The position numbers and the translations under genes were made by a program. DNA of 64,000 nucleotides, from the NCBI GenBank assembly GCA_035946955.1, contig DASYYE010000018.1, positions 1-64,000 on the forward strand, given 5' to 3'. This document shows, one piece after another, positions 43,891 to 52,660 of this stretch. The notes beneath the pieces were generated by a model. The model did no database searches, was not told where the DNA came from, and was given only the letters and a program-made list of their open reading frames with translations. This DNA is from DASYYE01 sp035946955 (lineage in GTDB: Bacteria; Actinomycetota; Actinomycetes; Streptosporangiales; Streptosporangiaceae). Each line of letters opens with the position of its first letter. Position 1 is the stretch's first letter.

Positions 43891-45267
43891 TCAGGGCTCG
43901 CGGGCTCTGATCAGGGCGATCACGGGTTCGGTGAGGGTCCGGGCCAGGATCGTCAGGTCCATCCACAGGGACCAGTGGTCGATGTAGTAGTTGTCGAAAC
44001 GTGCCCGTTCCTGGATCGAGGTGTCGCCGCAGAGCCCGTTGACCTGTGCCCACCCGGTCAGGCCCGTGTTCATCCTGTGCCGCTCCGAATAGCGGGGGAT
44101 CCCCTCGGCGAACTGTGAGGCGTAGTAGGGACGCTCCGGTCGCGGCCCGACGAGCGACATCTGGCCACGGACCACGTTCAGCAGTTGGGGGAGCTCGTCG
44201 AGGTGGGTGGCACGCAGCCAGCGGCCGATCCTGGTGCAGTCGTCAGGGCCGACGGTCCACTGACCGTCGGCCTCACCAGCGACGGTCCGGAACTTCATGA
44301 TCGTCATCCGCTGGCCGCCACGGGTCACCCGGACCTGGCGGTAGAACACAGGCCGGCCACACCACACCCGCACCACCACGGTCAGCAGCAACAGCAGTGG
44401 CGCGCACGCCACCAGCAGCACCGTGCCCAGCACCAGGTCAAAGGCGCGTTTCATGGCCTGGCGCGACCGGTCAGCGCCGGACGGCCGCAGCGGGATCACG
44501 GGCAAGCCCCACAGGTCGTCGCGGATCCCCGCGGGGACCACGGCCGCCAGCTCCGACGCTGGTGGCACCACACAGACATCGGCGCGTGCTGGCCTGGCGC
44601 GCAGGACGGCGGCAAGGTTCCCGTCACCCCCGTCGGCCGGGCACACGATGATCCTCCTGATGTCCTGCTCGGCCACGACCGTCGCTATCTCGGACACCCC
44701 GCCCAGGACTGGCAGCACAGGGCCTCGCGCCGACGGCACGCTGCCGATCAGGCCTGCCGGGCGCAGTCCCAGGTCAGGATGGTCCAGGAGCGCCTGCCCA
44801 ACTTCCACGCCGGTCTGCCCAGTGCCCACGATGAGCGCGGGTTCGGTCATGCGGCCACGCCGGTGGGCGGTGCGCAGGACGGCGTACAGGCTGGCCCGCA
44901 TGGCTATGAGTGCGGCGACCGAGACCAGGCTGAGGAAGGCGACTCTGCTGGCCGGGCGTGCCCACGGCAGCAGGCACAGGCTCGGCAGGGCGGCGAACGC
45001 CACCAGGCGTGGGACCTCGTCAGAGACCCGCAGGCACAGCCTCAGCCGGTGCATGCCATTGGCTGACAGCAGGATAAGGACGCCTATGACATAGCCCGCA
45101 ACCGGCCATTGTGACATTACCGCGATTGAGGCGGCCAACAGTGCGGACCCGTCACACAGCAGAAGCGCCGAATTCCGGAGCCGGACAGTGCGCTGAAATG
45201 CGGAGTATCTGGGGCGGGGACTCACCCGAGAAGGGTGCCAGCCAGACACAGAACTCGTGGCACGCAC
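43891..45267 (-). CDS. polyprenyl-phosphate sugar phosphotransferase (WbaP/CpsE-like)
   Basis: 458 aa, GTG start with GAAGAAGG 9 nt upstream. N-terminal hydrophobic helices, a CoA-binding-like Rossmann segment (ALIVGTGQTGVEVGQAL), a further helix (DLVLGTVLLVACAPLLLLL) and the catalytic C-terminus FYRQVRVTRGGQRMTIMKFRTV ... LDELPQLLNVVRGQMSLVGPRPERP. Transfers a sugar phosphate to undecaprenyl phosphate, the first step of exopolysaccharide assembly. Starts the exopolysaccharide locus. Confidence 0.93.
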   Translation of the reverse strand: MRATSSVSGWHPSRVSPRPRYSAFQRTVRLRNSALLLCDGSALLAASIAVMSQWPVAGYVIGVLILLSANGMHRLRLCLRVSDEVPRLVAFAALPSLCLLPWARPASRVAFLSLVSVAALIAMRASLYAVLRTAHRRGRMTEPALIVGTGQTGVEVGQALLDHPDLGLRPAGLIGSVPSARGPVLPVLGGVSEIATVVAEQDIRRIIVCPADGGDGNLAAVLRARPARADVCVVPPASELAAVVPAGIRDDLWGLPVIPLRPSGADRSRQAMKRAFDLVLGTVLLVACAPLLLLLTVVVRVWCGRPVFYRQVRVTRGGQRMTIMKFRTVAGEADGQWTVGPDDCTRIGRWLRATHLDELPQLLNVVRGQMSLVGPRPERPYYASQFAEGIPRYSERHRMNTGLTGWAQVNGLCGDTSIQERARFDNYYIDHWSLWMDLTILARTLTEPVIALIRAREP

Positions 45268-45652
45268 CAGCCGCAGCCTTCTTCCGAGGTCAGAACGTCA
45301 AGACACACAGCACTCTGGCGCGGGCCGCCGCATGCCACCTGTCCGAAGCGGAAGTACCCTGCCAGTTCCCGCAGTAACATTCCTCGTCAAGTCCTAGGCG
45401 TACACACGGGTAGCGTAAAGATCGAGCCTGGTATTTGTCCAGAGTCAGGCCCAATTGTGCAGATACTCTATCCTTGCTGAGTTATCGATCAACGCCGGGC
45501 CGTGAACCACCATGTATATGGCTATTGTGCCTGCTACTTTGTGGTAGCCGGTGCCAAGTAGCGGGAGAGTGGTACATGTGGTTACTCTGGCGGGTGTGGT
45601 CCGTGTTCGTCAGGTTGGCTGCTGTCCGTTTTTGCGCACGGTGACGAGCGGG
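45268..45652. other. AT-richer intergenic region of the exopolysaccharide locus
   Basis: 385 bp between the sugar phosphotransferase and the glycosidase-like gene. It is clearly richer in A and T than its surroundings and holds a promoter candidate at 45465-45492. No gene of its own was recognised. Confidence 0.5.
45465..45492 (-). promoter_or_regulatory. promoter candidate for the sugar phosphotransferase
   Basis: On the minus strand: TTGATC (45487-45492), 16-nt spacer, TAGAGT (45465-45470). It would leave a leader of about 190 nt. Confidence 0.4.
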
Positions 45653-46927
45653 TCACATTTTTGTTGCTGGCCGCAGCACCGCCCCGCTTGCTGGCCGCAA
45701 CATGACGGCCGGCACTGGGTGGCCGGCCCTGGTGAGGTACTTCCCTCCCAGGTCCACAGGGGTGCTGGAAGCGGTGGGGTTCACGACGGCAAGCCCGTGG
45801 GCGAACGGGCGCAGCCAGGCGGCTCCGGCCGAGTGCATGGGGCCGAGCGGGCGCCCAAGCGCCCAGCCTGGCGCCAGGGGCAGGGGCGGTGGCCCACCCA
45901 CGGACAGCAACTGCCGGCCGTCGGTGGCGAGCAGGAAGGATGCCAATGCATATGCCCTGGTCTGGGACGTGACCGCAGTGGTGTAGCCGCCCGCGTGGAA
46001 CCAGCACACCTTGTGCTGGCCGGCGCAGCTGGAGACCTCCTGCTGGTAGGCGGCCCATGCTGGGCCGATGCCATCGGGCTGGGTCGTGAAGGAGAGGTAG
46101 TACTCCTGCTCCAGGCCACCGGCGAGCCGCAGCCATCGTTGCCATAGCCCTGGGAACCTGGTCGCGTAGCCGACGTTGACGACCCAGGCGACCCTGGCCT
46201 GGTGCATGGCGTGTCCGATGGTGCGCAGCGCCGAGTAGGTGGCGGCCTGCACGGTCGCGTCCGTGCGGTACCTGGCCGCGGTCCCGTAGGCGTCGGCCGT
46301 GGTCAGGGCATTGTCCACGTCGACACCGTCCCAGCCGTGGCGGTGCACGTCAGCGACTACGTTGGCGGTCCATTGGCGCTGGTAGGCAAGGTTGCCGTAG
46401 TCCGTCTCCCAGGTGTCCGGGTAGCCACTGAACTCCAGCGGTCCCCGCGAGCCGGCCGCGCGCAGCAGCCAGTCAGGGTGGTTCCGCCTCACCCAGCAGT
46501 ACCCGAGGCCCGACGAAAGCAGGCTGTGGTCGGTGACACTCGATGGGCAGGACCCGCACTGGCCGCTGGGGGTGGTGCAGTCGTCGGAGCGCACCCCGGA
46601 CAGGTTCTTGTACACCCACACCTGGACGCCAGGGTTCGCCCGCTTGAGCACGGGGATCAGGTGGTAGTCCCACGAGTTCAGGACCACGACGGTGTTCTCG
46701 CGCGCGAGCGTGGCCCATTGCGCCGGGGCCGTGGCCCGGACCTGTGCCTCGTCCAGTACCTGGGTGAAGGCCCTGACGCCACCGGCGATGGCGGGGCTAC
46801 CCGGCCGGCGCGGGGGACTGCCCGCCACCTCAGCCAGGGTGAGCGCTGCCACGGCCAGCGCAACCAGCAGCGCCGCAGCTGCTGTGAGCTGGACCGGGAC
46901 ACACCGCAACTCTCGGGCTCGGCGCAC
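45653..46927 (-). CDS. membrane-anchored/secreted glycosidase-like protein (GHL15-like TIM barrel)
   Basis: 424 aa from a GTG with AGGAG 8 nt upstream; an earlier ATG at 47032 would overlap the divergent gene and lacks support. One N-terminal membrane or signal helix, LTAAAALLVALAVAALTLAEVAG broken into shorter hydrophobic runs. The body, VVVLNSWDYHLIPVLKRANP, VDNALTTADAYG and YYLSFTTQPDGIGPAW, resembles the putative glycoside hydrolases of the GHL15 (PF14885) type. Substrate unknown; possible processing of the exopolysaccharide. Confidence 0.7.
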   Translation of the reverse strand: MRRARELRCVPVQLTAAAALLVALAVAALTLAEVAGSPPRRPGSPAIAGGVRAFTQVLDEAQVRATAPAQWATLARENTVVVLNSWDYHLIPVLKRANPGVQVWVYKNLSGVRSDDCTTPSGQCGSCPSSVTDHSLLSSGLGYCWVRRNHPDWLLRAAGSRGPLEFSGYPDTWETDYGNLAYQRQWTANVVADVHRHGWDGVDVDNALTTADAYGTAARYRTDATVQAATYSALRTIGHAMHQARVAWVVNVGYATRFPGLWQRWLRLAGGLEQEYYLSFTTQPDGIGPAWAAYQQEVSSCAGQHKVCWFHAGGYTTAVTSQTRAYALASFLLATDGRQLLSVGGPPPLPLAPGWALGRPLGPMHSAGAAWLRPFAHGLAVVNPTASSTPVDLGGKYLTRAGHPVPAVMLRPASGAVLRPATKM

Positions 46928-46962
46928 GACCCGCGCTCCTGACAGACCATTAAGCTGCGGAC

Positions 46963-47985
46963 ATGATACGGCCGTTGCCTCGGCCAAGCCTGGCGAGGAC
47001 GCGGGCCAGGGCCAAGGCCGCCCTCGGTCCATGGCCCGCAGCCAAGTCTGTGGCCTACATAGCCGACGACCTGGGCTGGGGGGTGCGGCAGCGGCTTGGC
47101 CGCATCCAGTCCGACTCCGGGAGCACCCACCTGGCGGTCCCGCTCGACCGCTCAGTGGACTACCTGGAGGGAGTGTTCAGCGACTACACCACCTACGGCG
47201 GCCTTGACCGGCTGAGGGGGTCTGCGGCCGAGGTAGGGCCCGGGGACAACGCCGGCGTCGCACTCCTGCTCCGCCAAGCTGGCTGTGAGAGCGTGGAACT
47301 CATCGACCGGTTCCGCAGCAGGCGCAGCCCGGCGCAGCAGCGGCAGATCTATGAGGCCCTGGCGCAGCAGTGCGGCCTGGAGCGCCCAGCCGGGGCGCAG
47401 GACTGGGACGACGAGCATCTGCCCGGGATCACCTGGCGGGTCGGCCTTTCCGCCGAGGCGTACTTCGCTGGCTGCGCGCGCGCCGGCGGGCGGCGTTACG
47501 ACCTGATCGTGTCCCGGGCCGCGCTGGAGCACTTGTACGACCCGCTGGGGGCGCTGCGGGACATGGCCCTGTGCCTGCGGCCAGGCGGCCGGATGGTGCA
47601 CAAGATCGACTTCCGGGACCACGGGATGTTCACCCCCACCCACCCGGAACTGACGTTCCTGCGGTTCCCCAGGCCGGTGTACCGCCAGATGACGCGCAGG
47701 TCAGGCAGGCCGAACCGGGTGCTGCTCCACCGCTACCGCTCACTGGCCACCGAACTCGGGCGTATCGCGGCCCTGGACGTCACTCTGCTCGTGACCAGCC
47801 TGGTGGGCGAGGGTGAACTCAGTCCGCATGTCCCGTTGGCCCAGATCCCTGCCGACAGACTGCGCCAGGCCCTGACCAGGGTGGATGCGCAGCGGCATCG
47901 TTTCGCCCGGGAATTCGCAGGTGTGAGTTCTGTGGACCTCGCTGTCAGCGGGATCTTCTGGGTTGGCACCCGCCGGGTTCGTTGA
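46963..47985 (+). CDS. SAM-dependent methyltransferase-like protein
   Basis: 340 aa, divergent from the glycosidase-like gene. The methyltransferase signature is in the second half: YDLIVSRAALEHLYDPLGAL and DMALCLRPGGRMVHKIDFRD. A classic motif I is not obvious, but the VELIDRF strand and acidic residue fit. Within an exopolysaccharide locus it may methylate a sugar. Confidence 0.75.
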   Translation: MIRPLPRPSLARTRARAKAALGPWPAAKSVAYIADDLGWGVRQRLGRIQSDSGSTHLAVPLDRSVDYLEGVFSDYTTYGGLDRLRGSAAEVGPGDNAGVALLLRQAGCESVELIDRFRSRRSPAQQRQIYEALAQQCGLERPAGAQDWDDEHLPGITWRVGLSAEAYFAGCARAGGRRYDLIVSRAALEHLYDPLGALRDMALCLRPGGRMVHKIDFRDHGMFTPTHPELTFLRFPRPVYRQMTRRSGRPNRVLLHRYRSLATELGRIAALDVTLLVTSLVGEGELSPHVPLAQIPADRLRQALTRVDAQRHRFAREFAGVSSVDLAVSGIFWVGTRRVR

Positions 47986-48048
47986 CATCGGCCGGCCAGG
48001 AGGGGCAGCATCGGGAGGTGTTCGGTCCGTCACTCTGGGAGTACAGCC

Positions 48049-48906
48049 TTGGTACCTTCCCCGGCCGGGCAAGGACCGCCGACGCTCGGGCAGCTGCCTG
48101 CGGGCGGGGCCTTCCCCGAGCAGCCCGCCGAGTTCACACACGGCCTCCACGAAGACACGCGTCTGACCCTGGCGGCCGTCGCGGACCTGGCCGATCGCCT
48201 TCCCCGCGAGTCGGTGATCTACGACACCGCCGCCCAGCCGCTGCTCGTCCCCCAGGGAGGGCCCCCAAGGGGCGCCCTGGACAAGCCGGGGGACGTCATC
48301 CGCCATCTGGACACGGCCAATGCCTGGCTCACACTGCTCAACATCGAAGCTGACCCGGCCTACGCCGAGTTGCTGAACACGACCCTGGATGAACTCGAGT
48401 CCGCGTTCCCGCCGCGGTTGCAGGCGACGCGTCACCGGGTCGGGTTCATCTTCGTTTCCTCACCGAACTCCGTCACGCCCGCTCACTTCGACATCGAACA
48501 CAGCCTGCTGATGCAGGTCAGCGGGTCGAAAACGGTGAGCTTCGGCCGGTTCGAGAGCGAGGAGTCCCGCTGGCACGAGGTGGAGCGGTACTGGGACGGC
48601 TCGCACGGGCGCATCGAGTCCCTGCCTCCTGAGCTGGCCTCCTACACCCTCACCCCGGGCCGGGGCGTGTACATCCCCCCGGTCGCACCGCACTGGGTCC
48701 ACAACGGCCCGGCCCCCTCACTCTCGGTGACCCTGACCTACTTCACCGCCGCGACCGAGCGGGAGAACATGATCGAGGCGTTCAACGCCCACCTGCGCCG
48801 GTTCCACCTGACTCCCCGCCACGCGGGTCAGTCGGCAGCCGCCGACACGGCCAAGGTGGCCCTGATGCGGGCCAAGGCGCTCAGCCGGGTTCTTCACCGT
48901 TCCTGA
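48049..48906 (+). CDS. cupin-8/JmjC-like 2-oxoglutarate oxygenase
   Basis: 285 aa from a TTG preceded by GGGAG. Iron motif HFD (His146, Asp148) in PAHFDIEH and the second His in APHWVHNGP (His215 or His218). The barrel pattern HSLLMQVSGSKTVSFGRF and LTPGRGVYIPPVAPHW is typical of JmjC-type hydroxylases. Could hydroxylate a sugar, lipid or protein. Its 3' end overlaps the convergent GT2 gene by 26 nt. Confidence 0.8.
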   Translation: MVPSPAGQGPPTLGQLPAGGAFPEQPAEFTHGLHEDTRLTLAAVADLADRLPRESVIYDTAAQPLLVPQGGPPRGALDKPGDVIRHLDTANAWLTLLNIEADPAYAELLNTTLDELESAFPPRLQATRHRVGFIFVSSPNSVTPAHFDIEHSLLMQVSGSKTVSFGRFESEESRWHEVERYWDGSHGRIESLPPELASYTLTPGRGVYIPPVAPHWVHNGPAPSLSVTLTYFTAATERENMIEAFNAHLRRFHLTPRHAGQSAAADTAKVALMRAKALSRVLHRS

Positions 48907-49972
48907 CAGCCCGGTCGGTGGGCGGGGGAGCGGTGTCGCCGCCCCCGGGCGGTGCGGGCTGGCCGTGTACCGGCGCGGGCGGGGGACTGCCTGAGGCTGC
49001 GGCGTCGGGCAGCGGGGTGTAAGAACCCACGTGTACCCGGTAGGGCCGGGTGAGCCGTTCGAGCCTGACCGCGAGGGCGGGTGCCGTCGTGACCGCGAGG
49101 AGCCCGGCCGCGGCACGGGGCCCGCCGGCTGGGAGCCCTGCCAGAGCGGCTCGCCGCGCTTGCGCCAGCCGTCCCTGGGCGGCCAGTTGCATCGCGCGGT
49201 AGAAGCACAGCTTGCCGCGCAGCGTGCGCAGCCCAGCGCGGACGGCAGCGACTTCCGCGGGGGAGCGGGCGTCCCCGAGCTGGGCGGTCAGGACGGCGAT
49301 GCCACGCTCGGCGGTCCGTGCCGCGTCGAAGGAACGGCTGCCGTCCCACACCCGGTGCACGGCGGTGGGATGGGACGCCATGGTGATTTCGGCCCCGGCC
49401 CGCAACATCCTGATCCAGAGGTTCCAGTCTTCGCATGGCTGGTCACGGAATCCTCCGGACAATTCGTAGAGGTCACGCGAGAAAAAGCCAAAATTGACGA
49501 AATTCTGGCGCAGCAGGCTGCTCAGCTGGTGCGGTGGCGCGGGGAATCGCTTCGGCATGCGGGGAGCGGTGAGGCCCATACCCGGGTACCAGGACAGTTC
49601 CTGGGCGCTGACCAGGCCGCTGGAGGCCGCGTGTGCGGCGGCCATGGTGTCCAGGTGGTCCGGCAGGAAGAGGTCATCGGCGTCCAGCATCGCCAGCAGC
49701 GGAGTGCTGGTGGCCTGGATGGCCAGGTGACGAGCGGGGCCAGGGCCGTGGTTGTCCGTCAGCCGGATGAGTTCCAGGGGGAGGCGGCCTTGCCACCGGC
49801 GGGCGCGTTCCGCGGTGTCGTCGGTGGAGCAGTCGTCTACTACCACCACGGTGCCAGGGCCCATTGTCTGGCCGGCTACAGAGGCCAGAGCCTGGTCCAG
49901 GTACGGGCCGCTGTTAAACGCGGGAATGACCACCGCGACGTCTGGTGTGCAAGCGATGTTGGTCTCGGTCAT
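48881..49972 (-). CDS. family 2 glycosyltransferase
   Basis: 363 aa, GT-A fold: VAVVIPAFNSGPYLDQALAS, VVVDDCSTDDT and the DxD-type MLDADDLFLPDH (Asp-Ala-Asp). Cytoplasmic C-terminal tail rich in Pro. Adds a sugar to the polyprenyl-linked chain in the exopolysaccharide locus. Confidence 0.92.
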   Translation of the reverse strand: MTETNIACTPDVAVVIPAFNSGPYLDQALASVAGQTMGPGTVVVVDDCSTDDTAERARRWQGRLPLELIRLTDNHGPGPARHLAIQATSTPLLAMLDADDLFLPDHLDTMAAAHAASSGLVSAQELSWYPGMGLTAPRMPKRFPAPPHQLSSLLRQNFVNFGFFSRDLYELSGGFRDQPCEDWNLWIRMLRAGAEITMASHPTAVHRVWDGSRSFDAARTAERGIAVLTAQLGDARSPAEVAAVRAGLRTLRGKLCFYRAMQLAAQGRLAQARRAALAGLPAGGPRAAAGLLAVTTAPALAVRLERLTRPYRVHVGSYTPLPDAAASGSPPPAPVHGQPAPPGGGDTAPPPTDRAVRNGEEPG

Positions 49973-50044
49973 GGGAATGCTCCGTGCCCAGCCAGAAATG
50001 TAACACGGCCATTCGCGCGGGAAGGAAGCGGGCCAGCCGTCCTG

Positions 50045-51103
50045 TTACCGCCGAGGCGCCAGTCGCTGTATGTCGGCTTTTGCCTTGCGGGCGCTGGTCT
50101 CGGCCCGCAGCACTGTTCGGGCGGGCCTTCCATGGGCGGCCCGGTAGCGGAGGAGTTCGCGGCGCTGGGATGTGAAGTTGTCTTTGTAGGGTTCGGTCCC
50201 GCGCAGGAAGTCGGCCTCGGTGAAGCCACGCTCGCAGGCATCGGAGAGGGTCTTGGCGAGGAGGACTGTGGTTGCGTCGCGCCAGCGGGGGTCCAGCAGG
50301 CGGGCGCTCTGATAGAGGGTCAGACGGTGAGCTACCTCGAAGGTGACCAAGGAGGCGATGACGGTCTCGGCCGTGTGGAGTTCGTGGACCGCCAGTTCGC
50401 CGGCATGTGCGGCCAGGCGGCAGGCGGCGGCGAAGCGGCCGAAGGCGGGGAGGAAGCGGGAGCGGGCGCCCCATTGGGCGTGATGGAGGCGGCGCAGGGT
50501 GTCCAGGGACTGCACAGCTGCCTCACCGCGGTTGGTTCGGTGGGCTGCGCCCTGGCCGGCCAGCCGGGTTGTGGCCTTGCTGAGGTTGCGGCGGAAGTTT
50601 TTCGGCCGCGCTGCCAAGTAGGCATCGGCGGAGCAGGACAGGGGGGTCCAGGGGGCTGCGGCAAGAGCTTCGCGGTGTACGTGGCCAGGCAGGGCGGTGG
50701 CCAGCAGGGAGGTGGGGGTTATGCCCTCCAGGTTCAGCAGGCGGGTGCCGGGCCGGCACAGCCACGACCGCACCGCTGCCGCGACTGCCGTCTCGTGGCC
50801 CCGGGACGCTACCAGGTCCAGGTGGTCGGGGCAGAGGGGGCCGGAGGCCATCAGGCGGAGACAGGGCAGGCCCAGGCATCGGCCTTCTTCCAGCGCCAGG
50901 CCGCCTAGCAGGTGGTCCCCGCCGAGGACGAGGACGAAACGGGGCTGCGGGCCGCCTGCGCCTGTCAGCCACCAGGAGCGCAGGAACGGGGAGGGGAGCG
51001 GAGACTGGGTCACCAGGCCGTCCCACTGCGGCTCCCAGCCGCGCAGGCGGGTGGTCACGAGCACGCTCGCTTGCTGGGCCGTCGCTGGGTCCGTGCCTGT
51101 CAT
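50045..51103 (-). CDS. GNAT/BioF2-like acyltransferase (CelD-type)
   Basis: 352 aa. The C-terminal half, KNFRRNLSKATTRLAGQG ... VIASLVTFEVAHRLTLYQSARL ... TEADFLRGTEPYKDNF, is the GNAT fold of the Acetyltransf_6/CelD-like group found in exopolysaccharide clusters. Its start overlaps the flippase stop by 4 nt (ATGA). Probable sugar O- or N-acyl modification. Confidence 0.8.
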   Translation of the reverse strand: MTGTDPATAQQASVLVTTRLRGWEPQWDGLVTQSPLPSPFLRSWWLTGAGGPQPRFVLVLGGDHLLGGLALEEGRCLGLPCLRLMASGPLCPDHLDLVASRGHETAVAAAVRSWLCRPGTRLLNLEGITPTSLLATALPGHVHREALAAAPWTPLSCSADAYLAARPKNFRRNLSKATTRLAGQGAAHRTNRGEAAVQSLDTLRRLHHAQWGARSRFLPAFGRFAAACRLAAHAGELAVHELHTAETVIASLVTFEVAHRLTLYQSARLLDPRWRDATTVLLAKTLSDACERGFTEADFLRGTEPYKDNFTSQRRELLRYRAAHGRPARTVLRAETSARKAKADIQRLAPRR

Positions 51104-52629
51104 GGCGGGCTCTCCGAAGGGACGCCTGGAGGTGTTGTGGCTCTCTTGGCGGGGGCGGGGCGGTCTCGGAGGGTTGACCAGCCTTGGCGGAGGGGCTGGG
51201 GCATGACGGTCAGGATGATGGCGGTGAAGACCGCCAGGGCTGCCGTTCCCAGCACCAGCAGTGAGATCCAGGAGGGGGCGGAGCGCAGGCCCGGGACCTG
51301 GCCCAGGAGCAGGACGACAGGGACCATGCCCAGGGCGCCCAGCAAGGGGAGGCCGAAGGAGCGGGCAACTTCACGGGGGCGGAGTGAGGCGTAGCGGATG
51401 GTCCATACGGCGGTGAGGGCGGCGATGGCCAGGGCGACGACGGCCTGGTCCAGGGCCACCACGGTGATGCCGGCGCGGACTGTGACGGCCAGCACAGCCG
51501 TCAGCACGGCCAGGTGCACGGCGCGGCCAGCGAAGACGAGGTTGGTCCGGCCCACGGCCTTGAGGATCTGGAGGGCGCTCAGGATGGCCCCCAGGAAGAA
51601 CGCGTAGACGGCCAGGAACCGCACCGGCCCGATGGCCGGGGCCCACTTGTGGCCCAGCAGGGTGATGTCGTTGGCGAACAGGATCAGGCCGGCGAACCAG
51701 GGGATGCTCACCGCGTTGATGAGGCTGAAGGTGGTCTCGGCGGTCCTTGCCTTGGCCTCCTGGGAGGGCAGGCGGCAGTAGTAGGGGAACACGGCCCCGT
51801 TCGCGACCACCGAGACCGACAGGTAAGGCATGAAGCAGATCCGGTAGGCGAGTGAGTAGTAGCCGAGCGCCAACGGGCCGAGGACGTGGCCGACGGTGAT
51901 GTAGTCCACGTTCAGCAGCCCGAGGGTCAGCAGGTCCGCCACGCTGAGGTAGCCGCCGTAGCGCAGCAGGGCGCGCGCCATGGCCGGGTCCCAGCCGGGC
52001 AGGCACCGCGGCCCGATCGCCATGGCCACCACCGCCCTCGCAACCCCCCCGGCGACCTGGCCAGCGACGAGCCCGGTCAGCGGGTGCCCGCTGACGACGA
52101 CGCCGATCGTCACCGCGCTGCCGATGAGGGTCGGGACCGTGTCGGTGACGGTCCGGCGGGCGAACTGCAGTGATCGCGTTATCCGGCCGACCGGGACCTG
52201 CGCGGCCGCATCGAACGGGACGGCCAGCGCGAAACCCCGCAACACGAAGGTGGCGTCGGGGCTGTGGAAGAACTGCGCGATCGTCGGGGCCAGTCCCCAG
52301 GTGATGCCCATGAACACGATGCCGGTCCCGAGCATCATGGTCAGGGCGGTCCGGGAGGCCTCCTCGACCTGGTCGCTCAGGTAGGTCAGGGCGTCGGCGA
52401 CCCCCAGCTGGTTGAGCGCGACCAGCAGGTTGTAGGTCAGGGCGGCGATGGCGAGGATGCCGAACTGCGACGGCGCCAGCACCTTCGCCAGCACGAGCAG
52501 GGCGGCGGTCTGTGTGCCCTTCGCGCCCCAGGAACCGGCCAGCAGCCACAGTGCCCCCCGGGCTGCGAGCGCCCGCCCGCGGGCAGGAGCGGTTATCCCC
52601 ACCCCTTCCGCAGGGCTTTCCAGCCCCAT
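51100..52629 (-). CDS. Wzx-like polysaccharide flippase
   Basis: 509 aa from the ATG (MGLESPAEG); the frame continues upstream but the longer form would overlap the divergent ligase gene. About 12-14 hydrophobic segments, with the MATE/PST pattern RGALWLLAGSWGAKGTQTAA, TYNLLVALNQLGVADALTYL and PYLSVSVVANGAVFPYY. Transports lipid-linked repeat units across the membrane. Confidence 0.9.
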   Translation of the reverse strand: MGLESPAEGVGITAPARGRALAARGALWLLAGSWGAKGTQTAALLVLAKVLAPSQFGILAIAALTYNLLVALNQLGVADALTYLSDQVEEASRTALTMMLGTGIVFMGITWGLAPTIAQFFHSPDATFVLRGFALAVPFDAAAQVPVGRITRSLQFARRTVTDTVPTLIGSAVTIGVVVSGHPLTGLVAGQVAGGVARAVVAMAIGPRCLPGWDPAMARALLRYGGYLSVADLLTLGLLNVDYITVGHVLGPLALGYYSLAYRICFMPYLSVSVVANGAVFPYYCRLPSQEAKARTAETTFSLINAVSIPWFAGLILFANDITLLGHKWAPAIGPVRFLAVYAFFLGAILSALQILKAVGRTNLVFAGRAVHLAVLTAVLAVTVRAGITVVALDQAVVALAIAALTAVWTIRYASLRPREVARSFGLPLLGALGMVPVVLLLGQVPGLRSAPSWISLLVLGTAALAVFTAIILTVMPQPLRQGWSTLRDRPAPAKRATTPPGVPSESPP

Positions 52630-52660
52630 CCGGTTAGTGTAACGACATGGCCCGTCGCGG

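Noticed and set aside
43633..44118. 161-codon plus-strand frame starting in the gap near the NCS1 gene
   Set aside because: Mostly antisense to the sugar transferase, and the minus strand carries the better coding signature in 43759-43890.
45433..45652. Small frames in the AT-richer gap
   Set aside because: No family pattern, ribosome site or conserved start.
47740..48435. 231-codon minus-strand frame
   Set aside because: Antisense to the methyltransferase and cupin genes.
49031..50908. 625-codon plus-strand frame
   Set aside because: Antisense to the GT2 and GNAT-like genes, both with clear family motifs.
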